From: Piscicola geometra
Lineage: Eukaryota; Annelida; Clitellata; Hirudinida; Piscicolidae
Direction: 5' to 3'
DNA: 64,000 bases
Assembly: GCA_943735955.1 (NCBI GenBank)
Contig: OX030955.1
Coordinates: 9,995,647-10,059,646 of the forward strand
The translations under genes and the position numbers were made by a program. Below the pieces are notes generated by a model that was given only the letters and a program-made list of their open reading frames with translations, did no database searches and was not told where the DNA came from. This document shows positions 37,301 through 49,306 of this stretch, piece by piece (within the stretch, counting starts at the first letter, position 1; each line of letters opens with the position of its first letter).

Positions 37301-40300
37301 TTTAGATTCAATTGAAGTTTTAAAATATAGCAAAAATATTTTCACAATAAAAATAATAAATGTTATTTTTAGAAACATTTTAAATACCTGATCAAAACAA
37401 ACTGATGAACTCGAATAACTCAAAAGAACTATATATACAAGTATATATATATATATGAATATAAACTTAAAAGAGAAAATGAATCAAAACAAAAAGTAAA
37501 CATAAAAACGCGTTTGAAGTATCAAAGCAAATTTCTCAGAAATATGATAGAAATTAAAACAATCTAGAACCGGGTATGAGAACATATAAAGCCATAAAAG
37601 ATAAAAATAAATTAAATAATCCACTATTAAAATTTTTTAGAAAGTTTAAAGACAATTAAATTAACTTTTAAAAATATAAGAATTTGATAAATGCTTAACC
37701 AGCAGATAATATTTTTTTATTTGTGCTCAATCTCCATCTTCAAAATTCTCCAATCAAATCAATTCATTGAAATCTTCCATTTAAATAATTTAAATAAAAT
37801 GTTTAGCACTCGTTCGAGCATCTCTTTGGATGAGCTCGCTACGATACATGCTTCGGAACCGCCCCCATTAATTTGATCAGTAGCCTTCTTTATTGGCACG
37901 TTATCATCACCTATAACACGCTTTCATGCGGAAAATTTAATTCGAGATGCTTATCTTAGACTGATTTTTAGTGTTTATTTTGTTTCATATTAAGATTTAT
38001 TTTCTTTCGCAGTAACTTTTCTCTTTTATGATCGTGAATGCTATTTTAGAAAATATTTCTTGAACTCAAATTTAATCACTTTTTAATATTAATTTTTATT
38101 TTCTTCTTTTTAATAGCATCATTAAAAATTTAATTCAAAATAGATGTTTTTGGCCATATTTTACACCATTAATCAAATATTTGTCCTTCCTTAGTTTTTC
38201 TGTTACGGTCGTGCCGATGAGGAGTTTTCCTTTAAATAAAAAATTTTTTTTCCTGAAACTACTGCACTTTTTAAAGATGAATTTAGTTTTTTTAGATTTT
38301 GATTTTCAACACTTTTTTTAAACCAATTTTTGTTTTTGTTAAACATATAAAAATGTTTTTAAACGATAATTGATGCTGAAAATATTTTCAATCTTAACAA
38401 AACTTTTTGAAATTCTTTTCAACTAAAGAATATTCACTTTTTTATTTGCATTAGCCAACCCTGTGATTATGCAACAAACAAAAAACCACCTAACATACTA
38501 CCCACTGAACATTTCCAGCTATTAACACTCACATATCAAGCTATGACGGCGGTGTCATTAAGAGAACCTATGAGCATTTATCATTATTTGTCAGCTTTAT
38601 TCCCCATTATAAAGCATAGAAGAGCCTGTGATTTCATCTTTTGGCTCATGATAAATAATTTTTTTAATAATTTTATATTTTCTATAGCCTAAGGGTATAC
38701 TCTTGAATTTCGTCATTTCAACTTTTATTTGGAAATGAAGTTTATCCAAAAACCATTTGAATTAAAATATATATCTTTTGATCAACTATAAAAATATTCA
38801 TTTGTAGAATTGATATGTTCTATTTTTAAAATCTATTTTTGAATTGTATTTTATTTTAATTTAATTAAGTTTTTTCAAGTAGCCCTTAATGAATTCAAAG
38901 TGACAACTTAATCTGGTATCGGATAATTCCAGTACTCAACCTGAAACTTCTGTGAATGGACATACTTAAAACAAAAATTATTTTGTGCAAAAGTCAATAT
39001 TTGCTAGTAACACAATTATTTGTTCATTTTCATCCCCTTCAGCCACAATTAGATGAATAAGGTGACACCAAACTGCTGACTAATTATATTCAACCGATCG
39101 CATGCACTAACTTTCGATCTTTGGTAAGTGTGTATAGACTTTTAAAGTAGTCTTAATTAATTTTGTGGAGTAAATGCACTCGCAAAGATTATAAAAATTT
39201 ATTTTTAATAAATACTTTCAGAAGTTCATTGTCCTTTGTATGAGTATTTTCGTCTCAAGAAACTCTTGGTCAGTAAGATGTCAGTATATGTCCAAAGATT
39301 TCTTTTAAATCATTCTAAAATGAATTTCAAAAATTCTATGAAATTTGAATAATTATGTTTTCTCATTAATTCACTTATATGAATCCACACAACCCTTCAT
39401 AAAACTGTTTTGTTTTTAAGTTAATAACCCGTTGATTTAAAATTCCAAGCTGCTTGCATAATGGTTCTAATGAGTTTGGTTTCATTGTTTTAACTAGAAA
39501 TGTAAAATTTAAAATTGTATAAAAAAGTTACATTTTATTTCAAAAAGAAAATCCTAATAAAAATACGCTGCTTTGACCTAACGAGCTACTAAGGCATCAG
39601 CGCTGTTGACACAAACGGGACAGGCTAATAGGCTCGTCTGAAAGGCTCATCTGATTGTATTTTTTCGATCACTACCATCAAAGCTGTCTTAAATTTGTTT
39701 AATCTGATCTTTTTCCATTTATGGACCGCCTGGTCAGAATTCTGATATCTTCCGGATTTGTTTCTCGATCACTGCATTTTTCTTATGTTGCTTTGAATGG
39801 CTAAGAGTACATTTTTGTATATTACATGTTTTTCAAACAAAAAAACGAATTTAATAAAAATTATTTAATTTTAATTATATAAATATATATTAAGTTTCAA
39901 AAAGATTGTATTATATTTTTTAAACTCACATTTCGGGTAGTTATCGTAGAACAGAAGAAGAGAGGATGAAGGAAGAAAAAGTGTGAAGAAGGTTGCAGTT
40001 ATCAAAAGCATCATTCTTTTTTTTTGAAAAACCTTTACTCAGGATGTCTGCTATAAATTTGTTGTTTATTCACTTTTAAAACTTTCTTTTACTTCAGAGA
40101 TTCTTTTTTATACTTTTTATTTGCAAACTAATTCTGTTTCATCGTTTTTTGTTGGAAATAACTTCAAAGTTGATACTTTATTATTTTGAAATTTATAATT
40201 TAAGCTCAAAAATGTTTCGAAAATAAAATAATTATATATTTTATAGATGATCAGCGGTTTTAAAGAAACATAACTAGCCGTGATATTATAAGTGCCTATA

Positions 40301-40540
40301 AGTCAGGGCGTGGACAGGCTTGCTTTATGATATGAAACTACCGAGTCATTACTATTGAGATTTTTTATATATTATAATTTCAAATTTACGATTTAAAAAA
40401 AAATTTAAGATAAAAATTTCTGAAGTTACCAAATTTTAGTTGTGTTTTCCATATCTAAATCTAGAAGTTGATATACTCGAAATAAAAACAATAGATATAC
40501 ATTTTTTACTTTTCCATAGATCACTTTCATAGAAGAACTA

Positions 40541-40632
40541 GCATGTATGGTGGAATGGCTGAGTTTTAAGTAGCTCATATCGCGACGTCATGTAGCTTTC
40601 AAGGCTTTCGCCCACTTGCACGCCATACATGC
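40541..40632. repeat. Small element bounded by 12-bp inverted termini
   Basis: GCATGTATGGTG at the left and CGCCATACATGC at the right are complementary at 11 of 12 positions and enclose a GC-elevated 92-bp unit with a box A-like TGGCTGAGT. It could be a MITE or a tRNA-derived element with a preserved acceptor stem. Confidence 0.5.
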
Positions 40633-43600
40633 TCGCCTCTCTATGCGAACCGAGAAATTGGAAAGAGTGAAATAATCAATAACTTGAATTATTTAATAAA
40701 AGTTATTTATCGTATGATAGAAATGTAATAAAGTGAGAAGAGCAAAATTATTGAATTAGAACAAATGAAATATTAGTGTTGAAAAAATTTGAAAATTTAG
40801 TAGTAGAAAAGTCACAATAGATTGGTTGTGTTATTTTCAATACTTTTTTCTATTTTATTGTGATTAAAAGTTGATTTAGTTTTCGGCATTAATCTTCGAA
40901 AGCTTTCTTAATTTCTCATCTTCAATAGATGTCAAAAAGTAATTATTTTAAGACTTTATATCCTCCATCTTGTGATTTTTCTTACATTTTTAAATTTCTA
41001 TTTTTGATACATTTTTCCTGTTGTTTACATAACTTTTTCCCATTTTTTATGAAACATTTAATCTATAAATTTATTTTACAATTATTTACAATATTTTCAA
41101 TTTTTGTGATTTACTTTAATTATTTGTAACAAATAAAATGCATTTTGGACAATTACAAACACAAGGAAGTAACTAATAATACTTTTTGCCATTGTATGCT
41201 ACAACTAACTCATGTTACAATGTAACATTGTTACATGCATCGCCTGTATTTTGCTCTAAGTATATTGCTTTTTGAAGCTATTTATTTAAAATAAAAAGTA
41301 TTATTGTCTTCAATTCATTTTTTATATAATTCTTCTAGGTGAGAATGATGTCTCAATCAAAAGACACCCATCAAAAACTATAAAAGAGTTTTTAAAACTC
41401 TTTCACATGTGAATACGTTTCAAGAAAATGTGCAGTCAAGCAATGAAACGTATATCGGAGAATCAATCGTCATTCGTTACTGAGATCAGACATACCTCCC
41501 TTAAGCACACAGACACACCCTCGTGGGCGTCTCCAGGGAAGATATTTTGGAGTAAAAACTGATACCAAAAACGGATACATATCAAGAATTAATCATTTTT
41601 TGAATTTTTATATGAAAAGTATAAATAAATAGTTTCAAATAGACAAAAAGTTTTGAGTTGATCAGAATAAATATAAAAACACTAAGTTAGGAAACCGATG
41701 CCTTTACTGGCTCGTCGACTCACTTATAACTCCTCGATGGACTTTAAAAAGTCATTAAAACAAAATTTGTGAAATCTTCTATGAACGATTGAGCGCTTAT
41801 ACGCTTGCATGACAAATGACTGGCTGCTGCTTGGCAGTGTAGACGAAAGATGGGCACACGTGATGCATCAGCAAACACTTCGGACGAAGCGTCTATTTAA
41901 GCTGCAAATTCTTCATTGTTAAGAAGCCTCGTAAAAAAGTGTTTTTTTTTTATTTTTGTTTTTAACAAGGTAGATGTGTTTTTAACTTTATGAAGAGTTT
42001 TATTATTCTTATTTTGAGAATAAAGTTTCTTCAAAACTTTGTGAAGCGGTTTTGAGAAAAACTATTTTTCTTACAAGCTTGTTTTCATAGCAATATTTTT
42101 GATATTATCTAAAATCTATAATCATTCTGGTTTAATTTACAGTCTTGAAATATTTTTCTCCCAAGGGTAGGGTCTGTCTGATTTGTCTCAATCATCTCCA
42201 CTCTAGTGGCTTTGAGCAACAAACAAATCTGAATTTAAAATATTTTCAATTAAAGCTTTTTTTCATTTTTACGAACAAAAACTACAGTTCAATTAATAAA
42301 ACCCACGTCAAGCATGAAGGATCTGTACCCACTTGTTTTGTTGACTTTTAGGACGAAACCAATGTTCTAGAGTCCAAACCATGAAAAGACAATTTGATCT
42401 GATTTCATCCCTGGCTTTTATGTTTTAGATGCATTGGATCATATCACGGTCGTTGCGCAAAGGAAGATTCACTGTCTCTTTTTTTATAGCTTAGATCTCT
42501 TAGTGAATAGAGAAAAATGTTTGTGAAACGAGTCAAATGGGGAAATAATTAAATGAACACTTTCCAAATATCATGTTTTAAAGTAGCTTGGACAACTTAC
42601 ATCTTATTTTAGAAACAGATTTTTTAAAGAATGGCTCGTTGTTATTCTGAAGAGCTGTGCCTAAACAATTTTTTTCATAATTGTTATTAAAAGTTGAGCA
42701 ATAGCTCGTCGTTTTCATTTTTATGATTTTTTTCACCACTTCGTCAAATGATTTTCAAATGCACTCTTGATTTTTCTTAAATAAAAATATAATTAATATA
42801 CTTAAATAGTTTTTATTAAATGAAAAATAAAATGATTTAAAATTACTTTATTGAGTGCCGTCTTCTCGATAAAGAAAATTTCTTTATCAACAAGACAGCA
42901 CTCTGTATAGTATATATGATGAAGTTTCTATTTTCTTCAACTCATTTTAATCTTTTATTTTTTAATAATAGATCTTATTGAGTGATTTAAGTGCTCTATT
43001 TTGATTTTTATTGCTTTCAAAAATTATTAAAATTTTTAAATACTTTTAGTTAATTAATAAGACATACCATTTTCATTTTCAAAATAAGCCAGACTAACTT
43101 TCAAAAAATCTATTTTAGTCTCAATATCAGAGTTAACATTTTATTTTACCTTTCTTGATACTTGAGTATTTTCAAATAATGATAAAAAGTAACGTTAAAC
43201 AATGGAAGTTTAAATAACGCTTCAATTGAAAGCGTATTAAATCTGCCATGATCTGATAACCTGCCCTGCCATATAGCCAATGCTTGTCATTGAACAAACA
43301 ACGCAACAGATTTTTAAAACCTAAAGAACCATTAAATTAGACGCATCAATCTAGCATATTTACAACCTTTTATAGCCCACTTATTTTTTTATTACATATA
43401 AACGAAACTTTTGTTTAATACATGCGTTTTTTCTTCTAACAGTTTTCATTGTAGGTTTTTTAGTTTTAGTCTTTTTTTTTATTTTCTAAAAAGTTTTACT
43501 CTGTTCTCCTAACTTGATTTTTGATTGTGACGTTGTGACAACTTTTTTCAATATTGCTAATTAAAACCTATTGAAAGCTTCTCAAACAGTAAAATTTTTC

Positions 43601-46600
43601 ACATTTTATATTCTAAAAAACTAATAATGTCAAAAACCCTTCTCACACGTCAAAATTATATTTTTCTTTAAAAAACTTGTAAATTTTTTTAAATTGTTAT
43701 TCGGATATACATCCAATGGGTGTGATTTATCCATGCTGGATAAAAACTCTTTCACCTAAAAAACAGTCATCTATTCAACCATCGAGTAACACATTTATTT
43801 TTTCAACTTTATTAGTTGTATATTTAGCAATTTAAGTTTCTCTTTGTTATTATGTCTATCCACTCACTTATCTGTGTTCATTCATCTGTATATTCATTCA
43901 CCTAACTATGCATTCATTCATCTGTATATTTTGCTATCTGAGAATTTATCTATATAATCATTCAAATATTGAGTCATTCATAACCATTCATCCATTTTTA
44001 AACCTATTTATGCACTGGAATCTTTACAGCTGCGTTATGAAGGGTACGCCTCTCAAGACCTGGAGTGGCAATTAGAGTTAATTTGGTCAGCAGTTTTGAA
44101 TAATTGCAAAAATTAAAACCTTAATTAGAGCTTGAAGGCATGATAGAACGATGCGAAAAGTAGAAAACTGAATCATAAACAATGTTTTGAAAAATGTAAT
44201 AGTAAAAAACGATTATATATTTTTAAGTACCATGGGATATGAATAATGCGTCAAAGCCTATAAAACTACGTGGCTTTTGTGGCTAATGCATCATTATCTC
44301 GTGAATTACTCACTACTTTGTGAAACAATACTGAAAAAAGAGTATTTATAAACACTTAGCGAAAAGGTAATAGTAAAGTGATAGTACCTTAATAAAGGCT
44401 GAATGGTCAAAGAATAGCGCTCTAAAGGCCTCGCTGGCAGACGTTTAAGCCCAAATGGCGCGAATAAATCCAATTAGGAAGCATAGTAAAACCTTCTGTT
44501 CGTATGAAAATCCACTTTTAGTGTCGTATTTGGGCGATTATTAAAAATAAATGACAAAACAAGAATAAAAACATCAACAATAAGTTTAAATTTGATGCAG
44601 AAATAATATTGAATTAATTCTGTGATGGGTTTGGTGAAGAATGGTGAAATACCAATAATATTTATTTTATTTATTTTTATTAAATAAGATCAATTATTTT
44701 TTCACTATTAATAAGAGTATTTGTGCTTGTTGCTCTTTATTTTACATTTTGATAGATTTTCATTATGAAAATAATCTTGGTTTTTTGAGTTGCTCAAGGA
44801 AATAATATGTTTCAAGTCTTTTTCAAGGTTATATTTAACTTTAATAACTCATATACTTTTAGACTGTTCTTTTAGCTTCACTAGATGTTCACAAGTAATA
44901 AAGTATTTTAAAAGGTTCAGATAACTTTGATATTGCGGAAAGTAAGATTAAGCGGGCTATTATTTAGTGCTTATTAGTTTAAGAAATGGTCTGTTGATGT
45001 TTAATAAGAGAAGTTAGAAAAGTTTAGTGCTTTCTAATTTAGTTTTGAGCGTTTTTCTGTTATTTAATTTTCTAAAGATTATTTTATATAACATTCTTAT
45101 TATAATTATATTTAATTTTTTAGTTTAGAAATACAATATTATTTAAAGTAATTTTAAAGTTTATTGAATATTTATTCGTTTTTCTATACATTTTATCTCA
45201 TTTTTATTCAAGAAATTTAAAAGTACTTGTGTGCGAGCCATCTGCTCTTCTCTGCTTTGAGAAAACTTCAGAAGTGACCAAATGGATTTTCCCTAATTTG
45301 AAAATCTATTTAAGTTGAGATATTTTTCACTGTTTGACGTTTTTCTTTTTTTCGCGATTGTAAAAATATTATTATAAAAATACCGTAATATACAAAATGT
45401 ATAATAAATTCAGCTTAAACGCTTTAAATTGAGAATAAACTCGTTTTATAATTCAAAAGTTTATTAGTTATTGTTTTAAACAGTTTTTGAAACTTATTAA
45501 TGTGATGTTAATATGCAAGAATAATAGGATGATGACGAATGCATGGACTCAAGAGAAAACAACTTTGTATAAAAAGGAACCTTACATTTTTGTAAACATT
45601 TCTGTGACAACTTTATTTTATTTTAACTATTTTCAGTTGTTGTATAATAAAACACTTTTTTCCATGTTTGTAATGAAACTGAACTCCTAAAAAAGAATTT
45701 CTAAGAAAAAACCATGAGTCTTAAACAAACGTTGTAATTAATTAAATGAAACCAAACAGAAAAAAGGTTTTTAGAAAAATTTCAAACACAAACACAAAAT
45801 TTAACTAAATAAAACAAAAGTGTTAATCGATCAAAATAAGGCGGTGTCACGAAGAGTTAATAAGAACTGGGAAAATTACTTCAACATCATTTTGCGCAAT
45901 TGCATAGGTTTTTTTACGTTTTTTTTCCTATATTCAACAGTTTTTGAGAAAAGTGTAGGGTTTCTTTCAAATTACATCAATGAGCCCACCATGACGATTC
46001 TCATTGCACCGAAAATCATATCTTTACATTTCCAACTCAATCCACCAGCACTACCAACACTACAAGCTGGTCCTTCGTGATAAGGTTATCCCCGAGACTG
46101 AAGCACACACACTCCCATCAGTCAGCATGTCTTAATTTATCCCTTGTATCTGCGTGCTCATCAATTCTATTTTACCAAATAAATTTTTTGAAACGCGAAT
46201 ACATTTTTGAAGAAAATTATTTTTTGGATTTTTCTGTATTATTTTATCCATGAAAAAGTTGTACATGTTTTTACAAAGATTTTTACTCAACCTTTGTTTA
46301 CTGATTAAATTTTTCATACTTTGAAAAATCTATTAACCATAAAAAAAATTATATTTAAATTTTTATTTACAGAATCTCGGTTCAACGTGTTTTCATTTTA
46401 AACCGTACAAATATTTTGTTTTAAAACCCTTAAATGAGAATTAATAACTCTTAATGAAAGTTAAAAAAAAAAAATTTCTATTTCTAGGCACACAACACAC
46501 ATGTATGCAGGGCCGATTCAGAAAGCGCTTAAATTATTTTATATTGCGGCCACTGACTGTTCAATGCAACACGGAGAAATAAAGAGTCGTACAGTAACCA

Positions 46601-48412
46601 ACTGGGAGATGCGCAAAAAGATAGCGGTGCAGGAATTGATTGGCGAATGAAATTGATCTGAGAGTACGGCGCCTGCACGAGATTTACTTGGGCTTGCGGA
46701 CCAGCAAAGGCCATCAAACTCCTCTTCACGCCCTAAAGCAGAACTAAACGCAGGCGTATTAAGCTGCAACAACTTTGCAAAATCTTTCTTCATTACTTTT
46801 AATAAACTAATTTTAGATTTTAAAAAAACTAATTAAATATTTTCTTCCAAAAGCTTAGATTTTTATCTCACTTTGAATTCTTACTACCCTTACTACATCC
46901 TTCTTTGCTGGATACTTTCCAAAAATCTTTTATTTTCGCCATATTTCCTATTTTAAAAGACTTTCAAATTTTAAAATTGTTGTTATGGCAACCCAGGCTT
47001 TCAATCTTCATTAACTTAAAAACTTTATTATTGGTCACTTAATATAAAAAAAGATTTTTTCTAAGAAATAAAACCCGTTTGTTGTGAATTTTTAACAAAA
47101 CTCGAAGCAAGAAAAATGAAGAAAAATTATTTAAACAACACGCGTACATAAAGCAGCTGATTGGTGGTATGTTCGTGAAAAATTGAAAAACAAAGATTTC
47201 CATTTTGATTCAAAAATGTATTTTTTAATTTATTCATTTTTATGATACTGAAAAATGGTTATTGCTATTCAAAAAGCATCAACTCTTTGATCGACATACA
47301 ATAAGGCAAACGTAATGTTGAAACATTGCTCTGATGAAGATGAAAGTATGATTGGTGCCTGAAGATCATAATGTTAAAGTCTAGCTTATAATAACTTCTA
47401 AACTTTGTCAAATTTCCCTTTGGAAGTTCTAGCTTTTAGTAAAATGGCCTAGAATCTTTCTTTTTCAACCATTTGTTAGTTCATTATTTTACCTAAAAAA
47501 AGTTTTTTTCGGGAAACTTAAGTTTTAAAGAAACTTTCCACAACTTTTTAAAAATAACTTTTTTTTCAACCAATTTATCAATATAACTTCACATCTTTCT
47601 CGTTTTATTTCAAGGAAAAGACACATGCACGTAGTATCGCTGGCATTTCTTATAAATCGTACGGCTTTGCAATCAAATTGCTTGCATCGTTGTTATCTTC
47701 CCATGTCATAAATCAGCCAACCACTCTCCACCGCCATCAATCAACATTTTTCTACCTATCAACTTTTTTAGTCACCGCCATTTTATCATTCTTCTTATCA
47801 TTTTATCATCTTTAAAGTCGTTCCAGCTGTCTTCATCATTATTTTGCGAACTTCATGATCACCATGGTTATTTTTTTATCTATACCAAATGCAAAATTAG
47901 CTTCATCAACACCATTTTCTCTTTCATCTCTTTCACTGACCGACCCATTAACAACTATAAAAACCAATATATATCTTACCATTGGCAAATTTGGCAGTGT
48001 TTTATACCTTAGTGTTATGACTACATTCACATAATCAATCTTTGCCCTTTTTTGAAACTCAGAAAAACACTACATCATCTTATTCCCATCATCACATCAT
48101 CATCACCTAAGGCCCTCACTACCTCCATCAACCCAATTTAACCTCCATCAGCATCATCAGTAAACCGCCAAAATAGTTTTCTCACATTATCTAGCCCATC
48201 CATCACAACGTCATCACCATTCCATCATCAGTCCAAATCCCAAAGCCATCACAAAACTACTCAATCGTCTATTTCCATCCACCAATCACTATTCTATCTT
48301 TTAGGTTTCCACCCTTGGCATAAATCATCTCCAAACCGTCTACCCATTTTTTAACCAACCCACTAAAAAAAACCCTTTTTTATCTTCACAAACACTCACC
48401 ACTATATCCACT

Positions 48413-48800
48413 AACCAACTCATCCAATCCCCTCCAACTCATCCAATCCCCTCCAACTCATCCAATCCCCTCCAACTCATCCAATCCCCTCCAACTCATC
48501 CAATCCCCTCCAACTCATCCAATCCCTTCCAACTCATCCAATCCCCTCCAACTCATCCAATCCCCTCCAACTCATCCAATCCCCTCCAACTCATCCAATC
48601 CCCTCCAACTCATCCAATCCCCTCCAACTCATCCAATCCCCTCCAGCTCATCCAATCCCCTCCAACTCATCCAATCCCCTCCAACTCATCCAATCCCCTC
48701 CAACTCATCCAATCCCCTCTTACTCATCCAATCCCCTCCAACTCATCCAATCCCCTCCAACTCATTTCATCCCCTCCACTCATCCAATCCCTTTCACTCA
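48413..48800. repeat. 19-bp C-rich minisatellite (about 20 copies)
   Basis: Tandem CCAACTCATCCAATCCCCT units, about 18 near-identical copies plus degenerate ends. The + strand has almost no G across the array and its flanks. The minus strand carries regularly spaced GGGG and GG runs. Confidence 0.97.
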
Positions 48801-48986
48801 TTCCAATCTCTCTCATGCCTTCAACTCCGATCAAAAGCACTTGGGCGTTAAATCTTCCGACATTAAAAAGCTTTCTTAGTCTGCTTCACTTAAAATGAAA
48901 TTCAATGTCGCATTTTAAAAGCCACTTTCTCTCTCCATCATTAACAATCTCTTCCAAAGTATCGTTTTTTTTGCTTTTAGTATTTT

Positions 48987-49138
48987 TATCATCGTCATCA
49001 TCATTCATCATCATCGTCATCATCATCATCATCGTCATCATCCTCATCATCATCATCACCATCATCGTCATCATCATCATCATCACCATCATTCATCATC
49101 ATCATCATCATCATCATTATCGTCATCATCACCATCAT
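48987..49138. repeat. (ATC)n trinucleotide microsatellite
   Basis: About 150 bases of ATC/TCA with GTC and ACC interruptions. It is the same motif class as the (GAT)n at 10068 and produces spurious Ile/His and Met frames. Confidence 0.97.
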
Positions 49139-49270
49139 TTCCTTGCATCAACTAATTTTCTTCAGAACTATTCTCATTATTTTTCATTATCATCGTACCT
49201 CACCATCGTGCCATCAATACATCTCTCAGCTAACAATAAAATACACTAAAATACCGAGATTATTAATATA

Positions 49271-49306
49271 AACGTGGCGTGAACCCGAACGAGGTTTAAG
49301 ACCACT
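49271..49306. repeat. Dispersed 36-bp repeat, copy 2
   Basis: AACGTGGCGTGAACCCGAAC followed by GAGGTTTAAGACCACT. It is the partner of 34308-34343 in the same orientation. Confidence 0.6.

Noticed and set aside
48413..48800. CRISPR-like regular spacing
   Set aside because: The 19-bp units are directly tandem with no unique spacers, and the window is eukaryotic, so it is a minisatellite.
48886..49249. Met-rich and Ile/His-rich ORFs
   Set aside because: Translations of the (ATC)n array.
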